A DNA stretch of 5,607 nucleotides, taken from the NCBI GenBank assembly GCA_031551625.1, contig JAVBNJ010000060.1:1-5607 (forward strand), given 5' to 3'. Source of the stretch: JAVBNJ01 sp031551625. Its GTDB lineage: Bacteria > Bacteroidota > Bacteroidia > Bacteroidales > UBA932. Shown piece after piece: positions 1 to 5,607 of the stretch; position 1 is the stretch's first letter; every line of letters starts with the position of its first letter. Position numbers and translations under genes: made by a program. The notes under the pieces are model-generated. The model made no database searches. It was not told where the DNA came from and saw nothing but the letters and a program-made list of their open reading frames with translations.

Positions 1-21
1 CAACTGTCAACTGCCAACTGA
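1..21. repeat. Three tandem heptamers, CAACTG(T/C/A)
   Basis: Three back-to-back 7-base units (CAACTGT at 1-7, CAACTGC at 8-14, CAACTGA at 15-21) differ only in their last base. The array begins at the window edge, so more copies may lie upstream. It ends two bases before the permease start codon, so it forms the visible leader of that gene. No Shine-Dalgarno sequence is present here. That these units belong to a wider class of Bacteroidetes intergenic repeats is inference. Confidence 0.6.
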
Positions 22-23
22 AC

Positions 24-1466
24 ATGCGAAAACTCGACCAATTCACACTCAAGTCCTACCTCGGCCCTATGCTGATGACGTTCCTCATCGTGCTGTTTGT
101 GCTATTGCTGCAATTCATGTGGCTATACATCGACGAGCTGATAGGTAAAGGGCTTTCATTCGGCGTGATATGCGAGTTTATGTTCTGGGGCACTTCACAG
201 TTTGTGCCTTTGGCATTGCCGTTGTCTACCATGCTGGCCTCCATCATGACGATGGGCAACCTTGGCGAGAACAATGAACTGCTGGCCATGAAAGCCGCGG
301 GAATCCCGCTGCAACGTATTATACGCCCACTGATGATATTGATACTTTTCGTATGCATCGGGGCGTTTTTCATTGCCAACAATTTCATCCCCTACGCCAA
401 TCTCCGCATCAGCACACTGTTGTATGATATCCGCCAAAAACGCGACGAAATCAAAGTACCGGCAGGTGTGTTCTACGATGGTATCGAAGACATCAGCCTA
501 TATGTAAGCAAACAAGACGAGAAAACAGGCCTGATGCACGACTTGATGCTCTACGACCACCGTGCAAAAAAAGGCAATACGTCGGTAACTGTTGCTAAGA
601 GTGGCTACATACGCCTTACGGAAAATAAACAACATATCGTATTTTCGTTCTACGATGGGTACACCTACGAAGAAGGCGAGCGCAAGTCGACACTGGATAC
701 AACCATACCATTCCAACGCCGCCACTTCACCGACCAGGAAGTATTAATACCGCTTGAAGGTTACGAATTCCAGCGAACGGACGGAGAACGTTTCAAAAAC
801 GAGGCGCAAGTGCAAAGCATCGGCACCCTGTCATACATGGAAGACTCGTTACGCACGGTAGTAAAATCGTCGCAAGGTCAATTTATACAACGCTTCTTCG
901 GGCATGGCGGTTACCTTCCGCGTTACAGCGAAACCGACTCGGCACAGCGCTTGCAACACATCTATGCCGCATCGGTTGATTCGCTCTACAGTGCATTGCC
1001 GCTCGAAAAACAACTGACCCTAGCCAACCAGGCGCACAGCAGCGTTGACCAAAGCATTGTACAAATCATTGCCTATCAGGGCGAATTTGAACGCGACGAT
1101 GGGCCGCGACGAAAAATGGAAATAGAATGGTTCCGTAAATTCACCCTGTCGTTTGCCTGCCTGATATTCTTCTTTATCGGAGCACCGCTGGGAGCCATTA
1201 TCCGCAAAGGCGGGTTGGGCATGCCCACAGTGGTGTCCGTCTTCTTCTTTTTGATTTATTGGGTAGTTGATATCAGTGGTAAAAAGCTGGCACGCGACGG
1301 TGCATGGGACCCTGCATTCGGCACACTGCTTTCGACATTGGTGCTGTTGCCCATCGGCATTTTCCTTACGTACAAAGCCACTACCGATTCGTCGCTGTTT
1401 AACACGGATAAATATTTGACGGTACTGAAATCTCTTTTCAAGCGCAAAAAGAAACAAGTCGACTAA
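24..1466 (+). CDS. LptF/LptG (YjgP/YjgQ) family LPS-export permease
   Basis: Inner-membrane subunit of the Lpt ABC transporter. In this family LptF and LptG form a heterodimer that, powered by the LptB ATPase, lifts lipopolysaccharide from the inner membrane onto the LptC/LptA bridge. The 480-aa protein shows the family layout: three N-terminal membrane segments (about residues 14-36, 54-78, 101-123), a large soluble periplasmic region (about 124-370), and three C-terminal segments (about 372-393, 400-416, 431-450). Between segments 2 and 3 lies the conserved stretch NELLAMKAAGIPLQRIIRP (84-102), where the family contacts LptB. After segment 4 comes GAPLGAIIRKGGLGMP (386-401). The tail is basic (KRKKK). 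It is about 115 residues longer than the E. coli proteins (about 360-366 aa), the extra lying mainly around 255-365, before segment 4. The start fits because MRKLDQFTLKSYLGP is a normal family N-terminus, although the frame is open to the window edge. It ends in a double stop (TAATAA). Whether it is the LptF or the LptG paralogue cannot be decided here. Confidence 0.93.
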   Translation: MRKLDQFTLKSYLGPMLMTFLIVLFVLLLQFMWLYIDELIGKGLSFGVICEFMFWGTSQFVPLALPLSTMLASIMTMGNLGENNELLAMKAAGIPLQRIIRPLMILILFVCIGAFFIANNFIPYANLRISTLLYDIRQKRDEIKVPAGVFYDGIEDISLYVSKQDEKTGLMHDLMLYDHRAKKGNTSVTVAKSGYIRLTENKQHIVFSFYDGYTYEEGERKSTLDTTIPFQRRHFTDQEVLIPLEGYEFQRTDGERFKNEAQVQSIGTLSYMEDSLRTVVKSSQGQFIQRFFGHGGYLPRYSETDSAQRLQHIYAASVDSLYSALPLEKQLTLANQAHSSVDQSIVQIIAYQGEFERDDGPRRKMEIEWFRKFTLSFACLIFFFIGAPLGAIIRKGGLGMPTVVSVFFFLIYWVVDISGKKLARDGAWDPAFGTLLSTLVLLPIGIFLTYKATTDSSLFNTDKYLTVLKSLFKRKKKQVD

Positions 1467-1471
1467 TAAAA

Positions 1472-1630
1472 TTTAGCCACGAATTACACGAATGAATACG
1501 AAAATTAAAACAATAAAGGCTTAGTACAAAATTACACGAATAATTTATACAACACACAGTTTATTATCATTCGTGTAATTTCTATTTAGTGTCTCAATGT
1601 GCATCTCAATTAGTGCAATTCGTGGCTAAA
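1472..1630. repeat. 159-bp intergenic inverted-repeat element with CACGAAT units
   Basis: The ends are inverted repeats: 1472-1489 (TTTAGCCACGAATTACAC) pairs with 1613-1630 at 17 of 18 positions, the outer 14 being perfect. Inside, the word CACGAAT occurs three times forward (1478-1484, 1487-1493, 1535-1541) and twice inverted (1569-1575 read as ATTCGTG, and 1618-1624). Two further perfect pairings are possible: 1482-1495 with 1567-1580 (14 bp) and 1529-1541 with 1569-1581 (13 bp). The element starts five bases after the permease stop codon and ends 15 bases before the fmt start, so it fills the gap. It has no coding capacity. I see no clear target-site duplication in the flanks, so calling it a miniature transposon would go too far. 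A REP-like or MITE-like repeat is the best description. Confidence 0.8.
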
Positions 1631-1632
1631 AG

Positions 1633-1644
1633 AAATCTGTAAAT
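1633..1644 (+). promoter_or_regulatory. fmt leader 12-mer AAATCTGTAAAT, no Shine-Dalgarno
   Basis: The only sequence between the inverted-repeat element and fmt is a short A/T-rich stretch holding AAATCTGTAAAT, which ends one base before the ATG. The same 12-mer occurs in the ppdK leader. There is no GGAGG-like ribosome site, which is usual in Bacteroidota, where A-rich, unstructured leaders promote initiation. I see no convincing TAnnTTTG promoter box in 1467-1645, so fmt may rely on read-through from the permease gene or on a weak promoter. A role for the 12-mer itself is inference. Confidence 0.35.
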
Positions 1645-1645
1645 T

Positions 1646-2614
1646 ATGGATAAATCGTCTCTTCGCATCGTATATATGGGCACGCCCGAGTTTGCCGTAG
1701 CACCGCTGAAAGCCTTGGTGGACGGTGGCTACAACATAGTAGGTGTAGTTACCGTGCCCGACAAACCCGCGGGCCGTGGCCAACACTTGCAACAATCGGC
1801 TGTGAAAGAATATGCAGTGCAACAACGCCTGCCACTGACACAACCCGAGCGCCTGCGCGACGAAGCATTCCTTGCTCAACTGTGCGAATGGAATGCCGAC
1901 GTGTGTGTAGTTGTAGCATTCCGCATGTTGCCCGAAGAAGTGTTTACGCTGCCGCGCTTCGGCACATTCAACCTGCACGCTTCATTGTTGCCCCAATACC
2001 GAGGGGCGGCGCCTATCAACCGCGCTATTATGAACGGTGAAACCGAAACGGGTGTTACCACGTTCTTTCTCGACAAGCAAATGGACACGGGGAATATTAT
2101 TTTTCAAAAAAACACAACCATTGGTGTAAACGAAAATGTAGGCAGCCTCTACGAACGCCTGATGAAAGTAGGTTCGGCATTAGTCGTGCAAACCATTGAT
2201 GCTATTGCCGACGGCACGGCACAAGCCACACCACAGCTGGCCATACCGAAAGCGCAACTGCACGATGCACCCAAAATCACGAAAGAAACGCGCCGCATTG
2301 ACTGGCTACAAGCACCTGCCGTTATCCATAACCAGGTGCGCGGTCTAAGCCCCTACCCTGCTGCCACGGCCGAATTGCATAATACAACTAACTCGTTAGT
2401 CACTCCACTTAAAATTTTGGAAACACGCCCCGAGCAATCCATTCACTTGTTGCCGGCAGGTAGTATTATTATCGAAGGAAAAGACATGCTAAAGGTAGCC
2501 TGCCGCAATGGATTCATCCGCATTCTGCAATTACAGCCGGCAGGTAAACAAGCTATGACGGCCGCCGCATTCATTGCCGGATTCCGTGATCCGGAACATT
2601 ACCATATGGGGTAA
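1646..2614 (+). CDS. fmt: Methionyl-tRNA formyltransferase
   Basis: Transfers a formyl group from 10-formyltetrahydrofolate to the methionine on initiator tRNA, in the cytoplasm, giving the fMet-tRNA used to start translation. The 322 aa match the usual length (E. coli 315). The N-terminal Rossmann-type transferase domain (about 1-207) opens with LRIVYMGTPEFAV (6-18). It carries the catalytic triad equivalent to E. coli N108/H110/D146 as N109, H111 and D147, in NLHASLLPQYRGAAPI (109-124) and QMDTG (145-149). DKPAGRG (39-45) is the loop typical of this family. APKITKE (208-214) leads into the C-terminal OB-fold tRNA-binding domain (about 210-322), which contains RGLSPYPAA (232-240). The ATG at 1646 leaves five residues before the conserved strand, as expected. 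It follows the permease by 179 bases on the same strand and runs convergently towards ppdK. It is intact. The full motif set and the Fmt-type C-terminal domain argue against other formyltransferase-fold enzymes. Confidence 0.97.
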   Translation: MDKSSLRIVYMGTPEFAVAPLKALVDGGYNIVGVVTVPDKPAGRGQHLQQSAVKEYAVQQRLPLTQPERLRDEAFLAQLCEWNADVCVVVAFRMLPEEVFTLPRFGTFNLHASLLPQYRGAAPINRAIMNGETETGVTTFFLDKQMDTGNIIFQKNTTIGVNENVGSLYERLMKVGSALVVQTIDAIADGTAQATPQLAIPKAQLHDAPKITKETRRIDWLQAPAVIHNQVRGLSPYPAATAELHNTTNSLVTPLKILETRPEQSIHLLPAGSIIIEGKDMLKVACRNGFIRILQLQPAGKQAMTAAAFIAGFRDPEHYHMG

Positions 2615-2651
2615 AAAGGTTACGATGCAAAAGCAGTTGGTAGTAAATCTA

Positions 2652-2687
2652 AAAGCGCCCACTCTCTAAAAAGTGAGTGGGCGCTTT
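2652..2687. terminator. Bidirectional intrinsic terminator between fmt and ppdK
   Basis: A perfect 13-bp stem pairs 2652-2664 (AAAGCGCCCACTC) with 2675-2687 (GAGTGGGCGCTTT), around a 10-base A-rich loop. The core is GC-rich. On the plus strand the stem runs into TTTATTAT. On the minus strand it runs into TTTTAGATTT. It can therefore end transcripts from fmt (stop 38 bases upstream) and from ppdK (stop 32 bases away on the other side). The position between two convergent genes fits this role. Confidence 0.9.
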
Positions 2688-2692
2688 ATTAT

Positions 2693-2727
2693 CACATTTG
2701 CGAATTAGCACATTCGAATTACATTTG
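2693..2727. repeat. Degenerate direct repeat overlapping the ppdK 3' end
   Basis: CACATTTGCGAATTAG (2693-2708) is followed directly by CACATTCGAATTA (2709-2721), the same unit lacking two bases, and then by the partial copy CATTTG (2722-2727). The second copy supplies the ppdK stop codon (TTA at 2719-2721 on the plus strand), and the partial copy supplies the last two sense codons. The array begins five bases past the terminator stem. Confidence 0.55.
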
Positions 2728-5463
2728 TTCTTTAATCGCAGCTTGGGCAGCAGCCAGGCGGGCAATAGGCACGCGGAACGGCGAGCAGCTCACGTAGGTC
2801 AAACCGATATTGTGGCAGAATTCTACCGACGAAGGTTCGCCACCATGTTCGCCACAGATACCGAGTTTCAAGTCGGGACGTACTGAACGGCCGTTTACGG
2901 CGGCCATGCTTACCAACTGGCCAACGCCTTTCTGGTCGAGTACAGCAAACGGGTCGTTTTTCAAGATGCCTTTATCGATGTACATCGGGAGGAATTTGGC
3001 CACGTCGTCACGCGAGTAACCGAAAGTCATTTGCGTCAAATCGTTTGTTCCAAACGAGAAGAATTCGGCAGCTTCGGCAATGCGGTGAGCGGTCAAAGCA
3101 GCGCGGGGGATTTCGATCATCGTACCTACTTTGTAGTCGATACGGTCGTTGCGTTCGGCAAATACTTTTTGCGCGGTTTCGTCAATAATCTTGCGTTGTG
3201 CGAGGAACTCGTACAGAATACCGGTCAGCGGCACCATGATTTCGGGAATAGCTTTGATACCTTTTTTCTTCAGGTTCAACGCAGCCTCAATGATGGCGCG
3301 TGTTTGCATTTCGGTAATTTCGGGGTAGAGGTTACCCAGGCGGCAGCCGCGCAAACCGAGCATCGGGTTTTGTTCCACTAAGCTTTCCACACGTTGGTGA
3401 ATTTCTTCGAACGGAACGCCCATTACTTTCGACATTTCCTGTTGGCCTTTCTCGTCGTGCGGCACAAATTCGTGCAAAGGCGGATCGAGCAGGCGTACGG
3501 TTACCGGCAGGTCTTGCATAGCCGTAAAGATTCCTTCGAAGTCTTCGCGTTGCAGCGGCAACAGTTTTTCGAGCGCTTTGCGGCGTCCGGCTTCGTCTTT
3601 TGCCAAAATCATTTCGCGCATGGCAAGGATTTTAGTGCCTTCGAAGAACATGTGTTCTGTACGGCAGAGGCCAATACCTACAGCGCCAAAATCGCGTGCT
3701 ACTTGCGAATCTTTCGGTGTGTCGGCGTTGGTACGTACTTGCAAGCGGGCATACTTGTTAGCCAGTTGCATTACCTTGCCAAAATCGCCGCTGAGTTCCG
3801 GAAGAATTGTTTCGATTTTTCCTTCGTATACGGTGCCCAACGAGCCGTCGAGCGAAATCCAGTCGCCTTCTTTGTATACTTTTCCTTCTACGGTCATCGT
3901 GCGGTTTTTACCGTCAATAATTACCGAGCCTGCACCCGATACGCAGCATTTACCTTCGCCGCGCGCCACCACAGCTGCATGCGAAGTCATACCGCCACGA
4001 GCGGTAAGAATGCCTTGTGCAATCATCATACCCTTCAAGTCTTCGGGCGATGTTTCCTGGCGTACGAGAATAACTTTAGCGTTAGCATCTTTTTCCTTCC
4101 ATGCTTCGGCATCTTCGGCAAAGAATACGATTTGGCCGGTTGCCGCGCCCGGTGAGGCGGGCAAGCCCTTTGCTATTTGTTTGGCTTTGGCTTGTGCTTC
4201 TTTTTGGAACACGGGGTGCAACAGTTCGTCGAGTTTGTTGGGCTCGCAACGTAATACGGCTGTTTTTTCGTCAATCAGCTTTTCGGCCAGCATATCCATG
4301 GCAATTTTTACCATGGCAGCGGCGGTACGTTTACCATTGCGGGTTTGCAACATCCACAACTTGCCGTCTTGAATCGTAAATTCAATGTCCTGCATGTCGG
4401 TGTAGTGTTGCTCAAGGTGGCGTTGAATGTCGAACAATTCTTTGTATACTTTCGGCATCGTTTCTTCCAACGACGGATAATTTTTAGCACGGTCGGCTTC
4501 ACTCACGCCGGCCAAGGCAGCCCAGCGTTTCGAACCTTCGATGGTTATTTGTTGCGGGGTGCGGATACCGGCCACCACGTCTTCGCCTTGTGCGTTGATA
4601 AGATATTCGCCGATAAACATATTTTCGCCCGTAGCAGCATCGCGCGTGAAAGCAACGCCGGTAGCCGAGTTGTCGCCCATGTTACCGAACACCATGGCTT
4701 GCACGTTTACTGCCGTTCCCCATTCGGCGGGAATGTTGTTAATCTTACGGTAGAGAATAGCGCGTTCGTTCATCCAGCTGTTGAACACGGCCATGATAGC
4801 GCCTTGCAGCTGATCCCACGGATTGGTCGGGAAATCGTGGCCGGTGCTTTTCTTCACGGCGGCTTTAAACAATTTTACCAATTCTTTCAAATCGTCGGCC
4901 GTCAGTTGCGTATCAAGCTCTACACCCTTCGCTTTCTTCATGTGGTCGATGATTTCCTCGAACGGGTCTTCATCTTCTGTCTTTTCGGGTTTCATTCCGA
5001 GTCCCACATCGCCGTACATTTGTACGAAGCGACGATAGCTGTCCCAAGCAAAACGCGGGTTGTTGGTTTTAGCGGCAATGGTTTCCACTGCTTCGTCGTT
5101 CAAGCCAAGATTGAGGATGGTATCCATCATACCGGGCATCGAAGCTCGGGCGCCCGAGCGTACCGATACGAGCAGCGGGTTTTTATTGTCACCAAATTTG
5201 GGGCCTTCCACGGCATCTTCCACTTTCTTCATGGCTGTTTCCACTTCGGGTTTTATTTTGCCCATGATATCGGTTTCGTTGCGGCCATCGCGGAAATATT
5301 CGTTACATACTTCGGTGGTAATGGTAAAGCCCGGAGGCACCGGAATGCCAATCAGGTTCATGTCGGCCAGGTTAGCTCCTTTGCCACCCAACAGGTCTTT
5401 CATTTTTCCGTTTCCTTCGGCGGTTTTGTTACCGAAGAAATACACGCGTTTGATTTGTGTCAT
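2719..5463 (-). CDS. ppdK: Pyruvate, phosphate dikinase
   Basis: Reversibly converts pyruvate, ATP and phosphate to phosphoenolpyruvate, AMP and pyrophosphate in the cytoplasm. It can run toward PEP for gluconeogenesis or toward pyruvate and ATP in a pyrophosphate-saving glycolysis. All three domains are present in 914 aa. The N-terminal ATP-grasp domain has GGKGANLADM (26-35), SVRSGARASMPGMMDT (100-115), and the nucleotide-site residues E361 and Q373 in DIEFTIQDGKLWMLQTRNGKRT. The central swivelling domain has TSHAA, with the phospho-accepting histidine H495. The C-terminal PEP/pyruvate barrel has R601, R657, E784, N807 and catalytic C870 (GICGEHGG), at a nearly constant offset of 39-40 from the Clostridium symbiosum enzyme. 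It is about 40 aa longer than that enzyme, with extra sequence probably near the acidic stretch at 160-170. The SRSGARAS-type motif and the C-terminal GEHGGEPSSVEF favour PPDK over PEP synthase or PTS enzyme I. T493, two residues before the histidine, matches the threonine phosphorylated by PDRP regulators in other organisms. No such regulator gene is in this window. Confidence 0.98.
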   Translation of the reverse strand: MTQIKRVYFFGNKTAEGNGKMKDLLGGKGANLADMNLIGIPVPPGFTITTEVCNEYFRDGRNETDIMGKIKPEVETAMKKVEDAVEGPKFGDNKNPLLVSVRSGARASMPGMMDTILNLGLNDEAVETIAAKTNNPRFAWDSYRRFVQMYGDVGLGMKPEKTEDEDPFEEIIDHMKKAKGVELDTQLTADDLKELVKLFKAAVKKSTGHDFPTNPWDQLQGAIMAVFNSWMNERAILYRKINNIPAEWGTAVNVQAMVFGNMGDNSATGVAFTRDAATGENMFIGEYLINAQGEDVVAGIRTPQQITIEGSKRWAALAGVSEADRAKNYPSLEETMPKVYKELFDIQRHLEQHYTDMQDIEFTIQDGKLWMLQTRNGKRTAAAMVKIAMDMLAEKLIDEKTAVLRCEPNKLDELLHPVFQKEAQAKAKQIAKGLPASPGAATGQIVFFAEDAEAWKEKDANAKVILVRQETSPEDLKGMMIAQGILTARGGMTSHAAVVARGEGKCCVSGAGSVIIDGKNRTMTVEGKVYKEGDWISLDGSLGTVYEGKIETILPELSGDFGKVMQLANKYARLQVRTNADTPKDSQVARDFGAVGIGLCRTEHMFFEGTKILAMREMILAKDEAGRRKALEKLLPLQREDFEGIFTAMQDLPVTVRLLDPPLHEFVPHDEKGQQEMSKVMGVPFEEIHQRVESLVEQNPMLGLRGCRLGNLYPEITEMQTRAIIEAALNLKKKGIKAIPEIMVPLTGILYEFLAQRKIIDETAQKVFAERNDRIDYKVGTMIEIPRAALTAHRIAEAAEFFSFGTNDLTQMTFGYSRDDVAKFLPMYIDKGILKNDPFAVLDQKGVGQLVSMAAVNGRSVRPDLKLGICGEHGGEPSSVEFCHNIGLTYVSCSPFRVPIARLAAAQAAIKEQM

Positions 5464-5472
5464 AGAAATTAT

Positions 5473-5512
5473 ATTTACAGATTTATAAATTTACGGATCT
5501 ACAAATTTTAAG
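5473..5512 (-). repeat. Five degenerate tandem octamers in the ppdK leader
   Basis: Read in the ppdK direction, the units are CTTAAAAT, TTGTAGAT, CCGTAAAT, TTATAAAT and CTGTAAAT, with consensus near CTGTAAAT. They follow each other without gaps and fill nearly the whole predicted 5' untranslated region, ending nine bases before the ATG. The last unit, with the end of the one before it, gives AAATCTGTAAAT, identical to the 12-mer before fmt. There is no Shine-Dalgarno sequence. The array may simply be a low-complexity, unstructured leader that suits Bacteroidota initiation. Confidence 0.5.
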
Positions 5513-5516
5513 GATG

Positions 5517-5524
5517 CAAATATA
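5517..5524 (-). promoter_or_regulatory. Bacteroidetes-type -7 box for ppdK (TATATTTG)
   Basis: On the minus strand 5524 to 5517 reads TATATTTG, a perfect fit to the TAnnTTTG -7 element used by the Bacteroidetes primary sigma factor. It lies 53 bases before the ppdK ATG, which predicts a start of transcription near 5509-5513 and a leader of about 45-50 bases. No TTTG-like -33 box is visible at the usual distance. That place is taken by an A/T-rich palindrome (5529-5544, A6-TTAA-T6), which could help the polymerase bind in the manner of an UP element (inference). Confidence 0.75.
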
Positions 5525-5549
5525 CGAAAAAAAATTAATTTTTTGTATG

Positions 5550-5593
5550 TTATTACCATGGTGATAAAGTTAGTGTTATTCACGATGTGATAA
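5550..5593. promoter_or_regulatory. Pair of similar 18-bp dyads upstream of ppdK, possible operator
   Basis: Two sites, TTATTACCATGGTGATAA (5550-5567) and TTATTCACGATGTGATAA (5576-5593), match at 13 of 18 positions and start 26 bases apart. Each is close to an inverted repeat of the half-site TTATCAC/GTGATAA. The first pairs at eight of nine positions, with a T-G at the ninth. The second pairs TTAT-CAC with GTG-ATAA around GAT, with one extra T. They lie upstream of the ppdK -7 box, roughly 40 to 85 bases before the predicted transcription start, where an activator or repressor could bind. The regulator is unknown, and the sites could instead belong to a gene beyond the window edge. Confidence 0.35.
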
Positions 5594-5607
5594 GTTCAAT
5601 TAGCAAA

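Noticed and set aside
1020..1457. Minus-strand open frame of 145 codons inside the permease gene
   Set aside because: It is antisense to a well-supported membrane protein, has no recognisable family features, and has no leader or gap of its own.
1582..1600. TAATTTCT and TATTTAGT before fmt considered as -7 promoter boxes
   Set aside because: Each departs from TAnnTTTG at two or more positions, including the conserved TTTG end, so they are not supported as promoters.
1472..1630. Repeats in the gap considered as a CRISPR array or as an insertion sequence
   Set aside because: The units are short, unevenly spaced, and both direct and inverted, with no uniform spacers. There is no transposase and no clear target-site duplication in the flanks.
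2652..2687. GC-rich hairpin considered as a small RNA or attachment site
   Set aside because: A perfect stem followed by T-rich sequence on both strands, between the ends of convergent genes, is fully explained as a two-way terminator.
4345..5511. Long plus-strand open frame (388 codons) opposite ppdK, and shorter ones at 3394-4155 and 3578-4372
   Set aside because: They lie wholly or almost wholly antisense to the clearly real ppdK, overlap one another in different frames, and their translations show no recognisable domain. They are a by-product of ppdK codon use.
5464..5516. ppdK leader considered as a riboswitch
   Set aside because: It is only about 50 bases long, A/T-rich and made of short repeats, with no stable conserved helices of a known riboswitch class.

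Overview
This window looks like a piece of a Bacteroidota chromosome, most likely order Bacteroidales. The main reasons are a perfect Bacteroidetes-type -7 promoter box (TATATTTG, consensus TAnnTTTG) in front of ppdK, the absence of Shine-Dalgarno sequences before all three genes with A/T-rich leaders instead, a long Bacteroidetes-style LptF/LptG permease, and short degenerate repeats in every gap between genes. I cannot name a genus from sequence alone.

Layout: (1) 24-1466, plus strand: an inner-membrane LptF/LptG-family permease of the lipopolysaccharide export machinery, 480 aa. (2) 1467-1645: a gap almost filled by a 159-bp inverted-repeat element built from CACGAAT words. (3) 1646-2614, plus strand: fmt, methionyl-tRNA formyltransferase. 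(4) 2615-2718: a convergent gap with a strong hairpin that can end transcription from both sides, then a small direct repeat that runs into the ppdK stop codon. (5) 2719-5463, minus strand: ppdK, pyruvate, phosphate dikinase, complete. (6) 5464-5607: the ppdK leader and promoter region, with five degenerate octamers in the leader, the -7 box, an A/T palindrome and two similar 18-bp dyads upstream.

The three genes are core housekeeping functions: envelope LPS transport, initiator tRNA formylation, and PEP/pyruvate interconversion. They do not form one pathway. The permease and fmt are co-oriented and could share a transcript. ppdK is a separate, convergent unit with its own promoter.

I found no mobile-element protein, CRISPR array, RNA gene or new multi-gene system. 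What deserves a second look is the non-coding DNA. Each gap or gene edge carries its own short repeat family. An identical 12-mer (AAATCTGTAAAT) lies just before the start codons of both fmt and ppdK. The 159-bp element has competing ways to fold, and a pair of dyads upstream of ppdK could be an operator.
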